Part shown: positions 26,101 to 35,500 of the stretch, piece after piece
How positions within the stretch are numbered: the stretch's first letter is position 1
How the letters are laid out: each line of letters starts with the position of its first letter
Assembly (NCBI GenBank): GCA_026710945.1
Contig: JAPOQA010000039.1
Span: 33,118 to 97,117, forward strand
Direction: 5' to 3'
Source: Chloroflexota bacterium
Lineage (GTDB): Bacteria; Chloroflexota; UBA11872; VXOZ01
DNA: 64,000 nt
Notes under the pieces: generated by a model
Databases searched by the model: none
The model's input: the letters and a program-made list of their open reading frames with translations, nothing else
What the model was told of the DNA's origin: nothing
Position numbers and translations under genes: made by a program

Positions 26101-26910
26101 ATGGGAAATTTTCGCTATGAAGAGCTCAAGTCTCCTGAAGTAGGCGAAGCCTCGCTGCACGACCCCGTCGTCGTCCTGCCCGTAGGGACCATGGAGCAAC
26201 ATGGGCCGCACATGCCGCTGATGGTGGACTATATCATTCCGCAACGCATTGCCAATGACGTGGCTGTGCAAATGGCGCCGAATGTCATTGTGATGCCGCC
26301 GGTTGTCTACTCTTTCAATGAACACCACATGGATTTTCCGGGCACGATTGCCATCAATATGTATACGATCATCGATTACGTGGCGCAAATTGGCTTCAGC
26401 CTGGCGCACCATGGCTTTCGGCACATCGTGCTCCTCAACGGCCACGGCAGCAATGTACCCGTAATGGACCTTGCCATGCGCCGCATCAACAATGAGAGCG
26501 CGGCGATCAGTGTTTTGGCCAACTATTGGGCGCTCATTCGCGCTGAAGACCTGACATGGGACCGTGAGTCCCATGGTGTGAGCCACCACGCGGACGAGGA
26601 TGAGACCTCTCTCATGCTCTACCTCTATCCTCACCTGGTGGACATGGGCAAGGCCGTCCGCACCGTGGAGGAGGTGCAGCAGAGCGAGCACATCTGGGGT
26701 GCATGGCCGGCCAATACGCGCATACACTACCAGGAGTTCTTCAGCCGCAATACTTCAACGGGCATTCAGGGCGATCCTACCGGCGCCAGCGCCGAAAAAG
26801 GCGAAGTCCTCTACAAGGCTGCGGTCAATCGGACTGCCGCATTCTTGGAGGAGTTTCGCGCCCGCGAAATCCGGCCGCAGCGTGACTTCCACCCCGGGCC
26901 GCAAGCTTGA
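26101..26910 (+). CDS. Creatininase-family amidohydrolase
   Basis: Metal-dependent hydrolase of the creatininase fold, 269 residues. PVGTMEQHGPHMPLMVD supplies the Glu, His and Asp metal ligands, and LLNGHGSN is the second signature. ATG at 26101 follows AGGAAGG by eight bases; an in-frame ATG at 26074 is less well placed. Besides creatininase, the family includes mycofactocin MftE and formamide hydrolases of riboflavin-type pathways; nothing here suggests those. Probably co-transcribed with the Gfo/Idh/MocA gene. Confidence 0.88.
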   Translation: MGNFRYEELKSPEVGEASLHDPVVVLPVGTMEQHGPHMPLMVDYIIPQRIANDVAVQMAPNVIVMPPVVYSFNEHHMDFPGTIAINMYTIIDYVAQIGFSLAHHGFRHIVLLNGHGSNVPVMDLAMRRINNESAAISVLANYWALIRAEDLTWDRESHGVSHHADEDETSLMLYLYPHLVDMGKAVRTVEEVQQSEHIWGAWPANTRIHYQEFFSRNTSTGIQGDPTGASAEKGEVLYKAAVNRTAAFLEEFRAREIRPQRDFHPGPQA

Positions 26911-27005
26911 TTGGCAGCAGTGCAGGGCGCACGTGGGCCTCTAGTGGGCGAGTGTGTGAGGTCTTGGGCCCGTTGCGATGGGGTAGCTTAGTCTAGACAA
27001 CAAAC

Positions 27006-27051
27006 AATGCCTTCAGTGTGTCTTTCAACTGGAAATCACACTGAAGGCATT
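27006..27051. terminator. Bidirectional hairpin between convergent genes
   Basis: AATGCCTTCAGTGTG (27006-27020) is perfectly complementary to CACACTGAAGGCATT (27037-27051), a 15-base stem with a 16-base loop. It lies between the creatininase-family gene and the SDR gene and suits termination from both sides, although no clear T tract follows. Confidence 0.6.
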
Positions 27052-27094
27052 ACTTGATGATCGATGACACTGATGGTCTTGAAGGTCTTGGGGT

Positions 27095-27856
27095 CTAGAT
27101 CACCGCGATCTGCCCGCCATCAACCACCAGCGCGTGGCCGGTTACATAGCGGCTGAGATCGCTCGCGAGGAACACCGCACAGTCGGCCACCTCTTCCGGT
27201 TCTCCCACCCGGCGGTAGGGGACACGCTTCAAGTACTCGTTGATCCACGCGCTGTCCTCGATGCTCTCTTCCGTAAGCGGTGTGCGAATATAGCCCGGCG
27301 CAAGGCAGTTAACCGTAATCTCGTGCTTGGCCAGGTCAATGGCCGCGCTCTTGGTGAGGAGCGTCACGCCGCCTTTGGAAGTGTTGTACGCGGCTAACTC
27401 CTCTTCCCCCATTAGGCCGTTCACGGATGACATGTTGACGATACGGCCGCCATGGCCTTGTTTGACCATCTGACGGGCGGCGACCTGATCGCAGAGAAAG
27501 ACACCGTGCAAATTGACATCGGTAACCCGGTGCCAATCTTCGTCCGTGATGTCTGTGAAGTCGTGCTCCGTGGCAATGCCGGCGATAGCGGCCATGATGT
27601 CAAGGTGGCCGAAGTCTTCCACCGCCCGCGCTACCGTCCGTTCCACATCAGCCCGCTGCGTTACGTCGCACTTGTGTGCAACGAACAGCGAGGAGTGCTC
27701 AGTTGCACGCTGAGCGGTCTCCTCAAGTCCCTCCTCATTGAGGTCGGCGCCGAGCACATTCGCTCCCTCACGCAGAAAGGCAAGGGCGATGGCTTGCCCG
27801 ATACCGCTGGCAGCGCCGGTTACGATGGCGTTCTTACCAATAAGTAGCTCTGGCAT
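27095..27856 (-). CDS. SDR-family oxidoreductase
   Basis: Short-chain dehydrogenase of 253 residues. The cofactor motif TGAASGIG lies at 13-20, the Ser of the active site at 143/144 in VNMSSVNG, and the catalytic pair Tyr157 and Lys161 in YNTSK. Asp38 after the second strand (GADLN) favours NAD(H). The C-terminus GHALVVDGGQIAVI is typical. AGGAGTG precedes the ATG by eight bases. Likely a sugar or hydroxy-acid dehydrogenase, substrate unknown. Confidence 0.93.
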   Translation of the reverse strand: MPELLIGKNAIVTGAASGIGQAIALAFLREGANVLGADLNEEGLEETAQRATEHSSLFVAHKCDVTQRADVERTVARAVEDFGHLDIMAAIAGIATEHDFTDITDEDWHRVTDVNLHGVFLCDQVAARQMVKQGHGGRIVNMSSVNGLMGEEELAAYNTSKGGVTLLTKSAAIDLAKHEITVNCLAPGYIRTPLTEESIEDSAWINEYLKRVPYRRVGEPEEVADCAVFLASDLSRYVTGHALVVDGGQIAVI

Positions 27857-28185
27857 TGCTAATCACTCCTATCCAGGCGGTTCTTTACATAACACTAGCC
27901 GAGCCACACTTGGGTAGCACGGCCAGCTCTTCAGAATTGTTGCTATGCGTGTGTTTGCCGAGCTTGCAGCGGGCAGAGACTCAGACCTGTGCCCACCGGG
28001 TATCCTTCTCACCCGCAGCGGCCCGTCCTCCGTCATTCCGGCGAAATCCGGAATCCATCTCTGATTGAGTCGTTTGGAGAGAGGCCAAGCGAGGCTTCTC
28101 CCTCGGCGTTACATTTCATTCGTGTTGTAACCATGGGAGCATGACTGCCATTCCTATGCTTTTGATTAGACCCATGCTCTAGGCG
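27857..28185. other. Intergenic gap with a palindromic repeat
   Basis: No gene seen. It contains the small palindrome at 28035-28054 and, around 28078-28105, a weaker imperfect hairpin (GAGAGAGGCC with GGCTTCTCCCTC). The latter could terminate the aminotransferase transcript. Confidence 0.45.
28035..28054. repeat. Small palindromic repeat (ATTCCGG...CCGGAAT)
   Basis: A 7-base perfect stem around CGAAAT. GTCATTCCGGCGAAATCCGG is of the kind found as dispersed extragenic palindromes in many genomes. It resembles, but is not identical to, the unit at 8229-8259. Confidence 0.5.
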
Positions 28186-29487
28186 CTATGCTTTTTGCAG
28201 CGCCTGCGCCACCGCGTCGACCGTTTGGCGCACGTCTTCTGCAGTGTGGGCGGCAGACACGTACCAGCGACCGGAGGGTATCGTACGTACGCCGTGACCT
28301 ATCAAGTTTCCTTGGAATGTCGCGTATCTATCTTCATCGCAGTCCCAGTTGTCGCGGAAGCTAGTCAGTTCCTGCCGTTCTGTGAACCAGGCAAAGAAGA
28401 CCGGGCCGATCCCTTGCACCAACACCGATTGACCGGCCTGCTGCGCTGCTTGCCGGATGCCATCCATGAGGCTACGGCCAATCTTGCGAATGTCGTCGTA
28501 GACTGCGCCATTGTCTCGAGAGAGCACGTCGAGAGTGGCATTGGCAGCGGCCAGTGTGATGGGGTTGCCATTATAGGTGCCACCGTGCATGACCCCGCTG
28601 CCCACAAGCTGCATGATGTCGCGGCGCCCTCCAAAGACGCTCAGAGGAAAGCCATTCGCGACGGCTTTGCCTAGCGTTACGAGGTCCGGCGTTATGCCCA
28701 GCAGCCCCTGCGCGCCGTGGAGGTCTGCGCGGAATCCCGTGATGACCTCGTCGAAAATGAGCAGGGCTTCATTGCGTGTGCAAATGTCTCGTATACCTTC
28801 CAAGAATCCCGGCTTGGGAAGAATGAAGCCGCCATTGCACATGATTGGCTCAGTGATGACGCAGGCCACGTTCTGCCCTTCACGGTCCATGAGGTCGGTA
28901 AAGGCCGCCAGGTCATTCCAAGGGAGCACCAGGGTCTCGCCGGCTGCGTGGGGAAGCTGCCCATTGCTGCCGAGCACGGCATGGGGAAACGGCAACTCTC
29001 CGGCTTCTTCCGCCGAATGAGGATGATCGCTGATGAGCTGGTCGTCGAGCCATCCGTGGTAGTGGCCTTCAAAGCGCACTATCTTCGTGCGGCCGGTGTA
29101 AGCGCGGGCGAGTCGAAAGAGCGCATGGTTGGCTTCGGAACCGCTGCCGCAAAAGCGCACGACATCCATGGCCGGCATCAGTGCGCAAATCTTCTCAGCG
29201 ACCTCAACCTCGATCTCGTGCTGTCCGCCGTAAGTCTGGCCCAAGGCAACTTGGCGCTGGACGGCTTCTACCAGCTCCGGGTGGCTATGACCCAGAATGA
29301 GAGGCCCGTATGCGGCAACGTAGTCTATGTACTCATTGCCGTCGACGTCGAACAGGTGGGATCCCTCGCCATGGCTGAAGTAGAGGGGCGCGGGCCGCTC
29401 CTGCAAGCGGATATTGCTGCTCACGCCGCCGGCAAGATGCTTTCTGGCGCGCTGCCAAAGTTGCTCGGAGCGGGTAATACTTCTCAC
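28186..29487 (-). CDS. Class III aminotransferase, glutamate-1-semialdehyde aminomutase-like
   Basis: PLP enzyme of 433 residues. The start is taken as GTG at 29487, because GGGAGGT lies ten bases upstream and the protein then begins like its family (RSITRSEQLWQRARKHLAGG). A longer frame to 29586 would add an unsupported leader. GSGSEANHALFRLAR binds phosphate, LLIFDEVITGFR carries the PLP-pyridine Asp, and the Schiff-base Lys is Lys274 in TLGKAVANG. Length and motifs are close to HemL, but no other heme-synthesis gene is near, so it may be a paralogue acting on another amine or amino acid. Confidence 0.87.
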   Translation of the reverse strand: MRSITRSEQLWQRARKHLAGGVSSNIRLQERPAPLYFSHGEGSHLFDVDGNEYIDYVAAYGPLILGHSHPELVEAVQRQVALGQTYGGQHEIEVEVAEKICALMPAMDVVRFCGSGSEANHALFRLARAYTGRTKIVRFEGHYHGWLDDQLISDHPHSAEEAGELPFPHAVLGSNGQLPHAAGETLVLPWNDLAAFTDLMDREGQNVACVITEPIMCNGGFILPKPGFLEGIRDICTRNEALLIFDEVITGFRADLHGAQGLLGITPDLVTLGKAVANGFPLSVFGGRRDIMQLVGSGVMHGGTYNGNPITLAAANATLDVLSRDNGAVYDDIRKIGRSLMDGIRQAAQQAGQSVLVQGIGPVFFAWFTERQELTSFRDNWDCDEDRYATFQGNLIGHGVRTIPSGRWYVSAAHTAEDVRQTVDAVAQALQKA

Positions 29488-29561
29488 TATGCGTGTACCT
29501 CCCAAAGATCGGAATAGGCTCGAAATCGCCGTGAACGCTCGCCCCCGCGCGGAGCAGGGGA

Positions 29562-30779
29562 TTAACGAGAAGCTACGGTGACACAATAGTTTCCATGGGG
29601 GGCAACCAGGATGTGCTTTCCACCACCGCTGGAAACTGAAATAGCAGACTCATCGTCGGCGCAGTGCACGTCCTCCACGACTTCATGGGCATCTGCGCGG
29701 CACGTCATCGTCTGTTCCTTGTCCGTCCAGTTGCGGAAGATGATAGTGTTGCCGTAGCGACGTGACGACGCGCCGGTCTCCCAGAGTTGGCGTACTTCAG
29801 GCATGGTGAGAAAGACGTTTGCGGGATGCTGTGTTTCCAGCCATGAGAGGTACGAGTCCCATACCGCGAAGTTATTGTCCACGTCGTCCGTAAATGCGGT
29901 AAAGTTGCGGCGATGGCTGCTAATGAATGCCGGTAGATTGGCCTCCCAAGCAGCGATAGTTTCTGCTTGGACGCGGGCAAGAATGTCTTCCTGATCCGCC
30001 GTCTGGAACGGCTCAAAGTTAAGGGCCCTTCCCGCGTACCAGAGGTCGGCAAGCGGGGAGGTCTTGCCGGTTTGATCCTCTCCTTCGCGATCTGAAACTC
30101 CGACCCTAATCCCAATGCCTTGCGTAGCCCAGGCAATCTCAGCCTCGTCCGAATTGCGCACGCTGGCAGGTGGATAGCCGAAGGCGCGAATGAAATAGCT
30201 CATGGCGCCGCGTACCCACTCTTTGCGCTCCGGCTCCGCCATGTCTTCATGCTCCGGCACGCGCTCTTGCACGGTCTCGCAAACGTACATAAGGTGTGCG
30301 AACATCCGGTGCGCCCGGGCTTCGTCCTTTCGCAATCGCTTGAGCCAGCGGTGATGGCTAAAGTGGTGCGTTCTACCGTGATATTGAGGCGCCCACACGC
30401 CGCGCTCGATGCCCTCTCGCGCTTTAGTGACGATATCGCCCCTCTCCCAGCCTTGTGAAACTCCCTGGTCGAGACCAATATCCACATAATGGCGAAATTC
30501 AGCCGCGCGGATGGCGTCGTAGTCCGGGCTGCCCACGATGTAGTAGGGCTCAAAGACAATTGGCTGGCCGTCGCCGCTGCGATGTGCCTCCAGCAATTGA
30601 AACGTGCGCTCAAGGTCTGCCGGAGTTTCCAAACTTCCCGACGACCAGCGCGTCTGCATGAGTTCCTCGTGCCGCGTAGCGTTGTATGCTTCCTCGGTTG
30701 GCGCCCAAGCATTCATGCCCCAGTCATCGCTCCAGACGACGACGGCAGGATGCTCTTTCCAGTCCACTTTTGAACTCAT
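29562..30779 (-). CDS. Unrecognised protein, possibly polysaccharide-deacetylase-like
   Basis: 405 residues with no signal peptide. I cannot place it firmly. AVVVWSDDWGMNA near the N-terminus resembles the acidic start of NodB-like deacetylase barrels, and APQYHGRTHHFSHHRW near residue 135 could supply metal-binding His residues. Long charged helices follow. The C-terminal 70 residues (NTIIFRNWTDKEQTM, HILVAPHGNYCVTV) look like a beta-sandwich as in glycoside-active enzymes. If correct it would act on carbohydrate. It lies 74 bases upstream of the aminotransferase start on the same strand, so the two may be co-transcribed. Confidence 0.5.
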   Translation of the reverse strand: MSSKVDWKEHPAVVVWSDDWGMNAWAPTEEAYNATRHEELMQTRWSSGSLETPADLERTFQLLEAHRSGDGQPIVFEPYYIVGSPDYDAIRAAEFRHYVDIGLDQGVSQGWERGDIVTKAREGIERGVWAPQYHGRTHHFSHHRWLKRLRKDEARAHRMFAHLMYVCETVQERVPEHEDMAEPERKEWVRGAMSYFIRAFGYPPASVRNSDEAEIAWATQGIGIRVGVSDREGEDQTGKTSPLADLWYAGRALNFEPFQTADQEDILARVQAETIAAWEANLPAFISSHRRNFTAFTDDVDNNFAVWDSYLSWLETQHPANVFLTMPEVRQLWETGASSRRYGNTIIFRNWTDKEQTMTCRADAHEVVEDVHCADDESAISVSSGGGKHILVAPHGNYCVTVASR

Positions 30780-31068
30780 GGGTCGGACCTCAGGTTCCTC
30801 ATAGAAGGTTCGTCGATCACACTAATTCACGTCCTATACAGGATGCAGCGCAGGGCGGATACCGGGAAGTGGCGGCAAGCGTACCCCATCGGATACCGGC
30901 ACGTTTCCGCCGGTTTCTGGGTACAACTGAGACGCTCCAATCACCAGGCCCGTCGAGCGGCACAGTCGCTGCCCTCCATGCCATCTCGTCTAGACAGCCG
31001 AATCCTGGGTGTGTGGGCTGACGGACAGAGCGCGATACATCCATCAATGACGTGCTTGGGTCTTGGCG

Positions 31069-32265
31069 CTAAATCCAGTCAATAAAGTGGTACGCCCACG
31101 GCGAGAAGGTGATTGCGTCGCAGACCCGTTCGATTACTGGGTCACTTGCGCCATACGCGGTCACGCTTCCCTCGGAAAGGCGCGCGCGCAGGTCCAGCCG
31201 GCCGAGCAGCCAACGGTGAAGCGACTCTTCCTTCATCTCCAACGTCAGTGTACACTGACGTGTCTCTGGTTCGATGAGCGTGTAGTCATCCTTCGGCGTG
31301 GAAACAACGAGCGCCGTGTTGTAAATGTCGAAGCGCTCGCTCCAGTGCTTTTCAAAGAAGCTGGGCACGTCGATGACTTGCCCCATGATGATCGTACCGC
31401 GAGATTCCGGTATGAAGCCGTTTGACTGGTAAAGAGGTAGGAAAGGGTCTTCGTCAGATGCCTGCATGTCCACGCCCAGCTTGCGTTCGCCGGCAACAGA
31501 CGCAACACCTGTGAGAATACGTTGAGCGATGCTCAGATCTCCCCCGAGCGTTGCCATCTCCAGCACATTTGCCATGCCGTCGTGCCGAGTTGTGCGGGCG
31601 CCACAAATTGCATACCCCAAGAGTTCATCGCTTTGAATGATATGAACAAAAGAGATGTCGGTGGGAAACTCCGTGTAAATCGAGGAAGCCAGCGCACGTT
31701 GCCAATAGTCCCCTCGGCGCTGCGGGTAGCCGCCAAAACGTCCGTAGGTGCTATCGAAAATCGCTTCCAGGCGTTCCATGTTGAGGTAGATGGATTCTTT
31801 GCCGGCTAAGGTAACACCGGGAGGCAGGTAACTGGTCTCCGGCGAGCCATAGCCATAGTGGCGCGAATAGAGTAGGTCGTAGTGGTTGGTGGTGGCATAG
31901 AAGCGGTATCCGTCGCTGCGCTCATCGCCACGATAGACAAAAAGGGCATCGGCGCGGCCGGCCAGGAATTCGCGGGCACTCTCGATCATGCCCCTGCCAA
32001 TGCCTTGGCTGCGGAGCTCTTCACGCGTGCCCACTGAATTCTCAAATGCTGCCGTGATCGTCACGCCGGGCGCGATAACTGTCTCGCGCAGTACCAGGGG
32101 AATAGCACCTACCACCTCTCCTTCGAGAACGGCGATGGATGCCAGCATTTCATCTTGTTCCCAGTTTTCCTGTGCTACCGGTGCGTCTGGGAAAACCTCA
32201 TTCCGGAGTGCTAACGCGCTGAAAACATCGTCTGGCTGCATCTCACGGTACTCGATTCCTTCCAT
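31069..32265 (-). CDS. Eis-like GNAT N-acetyltransferase
   Basis: 398 residues, with an N-terminal GNAT domain and a second acetyltransferase-like half plus a C-terminal SCP-like segment, as in Eis proteins. The acetyl-CoA loop is SVGTREELRSQGIGRGMIE (R-x2-G-x-G type) near residue 80. IEYREMQPDDVFSALALRNEVF is the usual N-terminal strand and helix. Eis homologues acetylate aminoglycosides or peptides, but most are uncharacterised. It is a single gene. Confidence 0.82.
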   Translation of the reverse strand: MEGIEYREMQPDDVFSALALRNEVFPDAPVAQENWEQDEMLASIAVLEGEVVGAIPLVLRETVIAPGVTITAAFENSVGTREELRSQGIGRGMIESAREFLAGRADALFVYRGDERSDGYRFYATTNHYDLLYSRHYGYGSPETSYLPPGVTLAGKESIYLNMERLEAIFDSTYGRFGGYPQRRGDYWQRALASSIYTEFPTDISFVHIIQSDELLGYAICGARTTRHDGMANVLEMATLGGDLSIAQRILTGVASVAGERKLGVDMQASDEDPFLPLYQSNGFIPESRGTIIMGQVIDVPSFFEKHWSERFDIYNTALVVSTPKDDYTLIEPETRQCTLTLEMKEESLHRWLLGRLDLRARLSEGSVTAYGASDPVIERVCDAITFSPWAYHFIDWI

Positions 32266-32590
32266 TGGGGGACAGCCTCACGTTTCCATTGCGTTGATTT
32301 TGGGACTCAGCTACGTGGCCTCTTTGCGTCTGCTTGCTAGCGTACACATGCCGCTCGTATTGTAGCACAGAACCGTTTGACTTGCCCAAGAAAGGGCGTG
32401 TGTGTTGGTCTGAACTTCGGGGTGCGGGCTGGATGGGCATGCCGCAACAGGACAATGCCAACCGGGGCTGCACGGGCCCTTGCCGCAGAAGAATGCGCAG
32501 GAAAAGCCGGAGAGCACTCCGGCTCAATCCTAAGGCGAATGCTGGACTGCCCATTCTTCCCGGGAGGAAGGCGCACTTGGCTTGTTGACG

Positions 32591-35500
32591 TCAGCCTGCT
32601 GCCCCGGCCTCGACCTGTGATTCTATATCTACGTCTTGTTCCATCAATGCTCGGAGCGGTTTCGGGAACACTTTCCAAAACTTGGGCAGGTAGCGGCCAA
32701 AGTCGTCCAGGATTGCCTTGCCGCGAGGACTGCCGGTTACGGCAACATGTCGCTCCAGCAGGTGGCGCAGCGTACTGATATCTTCTCCGTCTGTCAGAGG
32801 TTCGATGTCCACCATTTCCGGATTATACCGACGAGAGAAACTGTTATGCTCATCCAGCACGAAGGCGATGCCGGCTGCCATGCCCGCCCCAAAGTTGTAG
32901 CCTACCTCTCCAAGCACAGCCACAACACCTCGGGTCATATACTCGCAGCAGTGATCCCCTGCGCCCTCTACTACCGCTTCCGCACCGCTATTGCGCACGG
33001 CAAATCGCTCCCCGGCTTGACCGGCTACAAAGAGAGAACCGCCAGTGGCCCCATAGAGACAGGTATTGCCTATGAGGACGTTCTTGTCAGGGGGCATGTT
33101 GGCCTGTGGTGAAGGAGCAATGACAATTTCGCCGCCGGTCATGCACTTGCCAACATAGTCTTGGGCCTCGCCGTGCAGGGTCAACGTCATGCCGGGCACG
33201 CAGAAGGCGCCAAAGGACTGACCGGCGCTGCCGTCGAAATTCAACGCGACTGATCCTGCGCTGAGGCCGGCATCGCTGTGCTTGTCAGCAATGGCCCCCG
33301 CGACCCGAGCACCGATGCTACGCATGTCGTTTTGCACTTTATACTCAAGATTTACCCTTCGCTCACCAGCAATGCCGCTGGCGGCATCCTGCAAGATCAC
33401 GTCATCGAGCGTGGAGCCAGAGGGGTTATTCCACTCCTGTTGGGAAGAGCGAGGGAGGGCCCTGTCAGGGTCGACATCGGCCAAGAGAGGAAGAAGGTCT
33501 ATTGTATTTGCTTTGGAATCCTCGGAGAGTTCTCGTTGGCGGAGCATGTCGGTTCGCCCGATGACCTCATCCAGCGTGCGAAAGCCCAGGCTAGCCAGAA
33601 TCTCGCGCACTTCCCCGGCGATCAGCGTCATGTAATTGACGAGCATCTCCGGTGTGCCGGTGAACTTCTCACGCAAGTCCTCCCGCTGTGTGGCAACGCC
33701 GGTGGGGCAGGTATTCAGGTGGCACTGGCGCGCCATGTCGCAGCCGATCGCCACCAAACTGCCAGTGGCAAACCCGAATTCTTCGCCGCCAAGCATCGCT
33801 CCGACCACTACATCGCGACCGGTCTTGAAGCCGCCGTCCACGCGCACGCGGATGCGCGAGCGGAGGTTATTGCGCACGAGGGTCTGCTGGGTTTCGGCCA
33901 GACCCAGTTCCCAGGGCAAGCCGCCATTCTTGATGGAACTCAATGGCGAGGCTCCCGTGCCGCCGTCCTGTCCCGAAATGAGCACGTAGTCCGCGTAGGC
34001 CTTGGCTACGCCAACTGCCACGGTGCCGACACCAGCCTCTGAGACAAGCTTTACGCCAACATGCGCCCGTGGATTCACCTGCTTCAAATCGTAAATTAAC
34101 TGGGCAATGTCCTCGATCGAATAAATGTCGTGATGGGGTGGTGGCGAGATGAGCGGAATGCCGGGAATGGCATGGCGAATTCTCGCGATGAAAGGCGTGA
34201 CCTTGAAGCCTGGCAGTTGGCCGCCTTCACCCGGCTTCGAGCCTTGGGCCATCTTGATTTCAAGCTCACGAGCTCGCACGAGGTACTCTGTGGTTACCCC
34301 AAAGCGCGCGCTGGCCACCTGCTTTACCGCGCAGTTTGCAGACTCGCCATTCGGCAGTGGCTTGTACCACTGCGGGTCTTCGCCGCCTTCGCCGGTGTTG
34401 CTTCTGCCCCCTATGCGGTTCATGGCAATCGCAATGGCCTTGTGGGCCTCCGGTGAGAGTGCGCCGAGCGACATTGCTTGGGTAGTAAACCTGCGCCGAA
34501 TTGTCTCTACTGGCTCGACCTCTTCTAGGGGAATGGGACCGCGCGGCGCGAACTCGAGTAAGTCGCGCAGGCTCGTTGGCGGCCGCGTGTGCACCATCTC
34601 GGCATAGCGTCGGTAGTCTTCCATGTCTCCCGTAAGCGCAGCCTTTTGGATCGCTTGCACTATGGCGGGACTATACGCGTGATATTCGCCGTTCCGTCTG
34701 AACCGATAGAGGCCATAGTCAGGCAGTCTGCCGTTCTTTCTCTCAGCAAACGCTTCAACATGGCGGTTGGCAACTTCCGCCGCAATTTCCCCGAGGCCTA
34801 GTCCCTCGATGCGGGAAGGCGTGCCGGTAAAGTAGTAGCTCGACACTCGGCTATTCAGGCCGACGATTTCGAAAATCTGCGCGCCACGATACCCGCTCAG
34901 CGTGCAGATGCCCATCTTGGACATGATTTTCAGCAGCCCGTCATCGACTGCCGTGCGGTAATTCTGCCATGCCGTAAGGGGATCCACGGTCTGCCTACGG
35001 TCGGTCTCAGCAATATGGCGGATTGTCTCCAACGCCAGATAGGGGTACACGAAACCAACGCCATGCCCCAGCAGACAGGCAAAATGATGGATATCCCACA
35101 CTTCGCCGCTTTCAACCACGATGCTGGCTTGCATGCGCTTGCGGACGCGGGCAAGGTGTTGATGCACGGCGGATGCTGCGAGGAGAATCGGAATTGGCGC
35201 ATGATCGACCCCCACGCCAAGGTCACTGAGAATCAGGACGGTACGCCCATTATCAATGCTCTTCTCCGCGTGCCGGCATAGCCTGCTGAGAGCTTCTTCC
35301 ATACCGGCCTGCCCTTGGGCAACCGGATAGAGCGTAGAGAGCATGATGGAAGAAAATGAAGAATCATATTGGTGCACGAGATCCCTAAACTGGCCGTGAT
35401 CGAGCAGAGGACTGTCGTACTCCAATAGGTGGGCGTGTTCGGGACTCTCAATGAGCAAGTTGCCACGGCCGCCAATGTAGCTCCGCAGCGACATAACGAG

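Noticed and set aside
33278..34042. Long plus-strand frame inside gltB
   Set aside because: Antisense to a strongly conserved gene; produced by GC-rich codon use.
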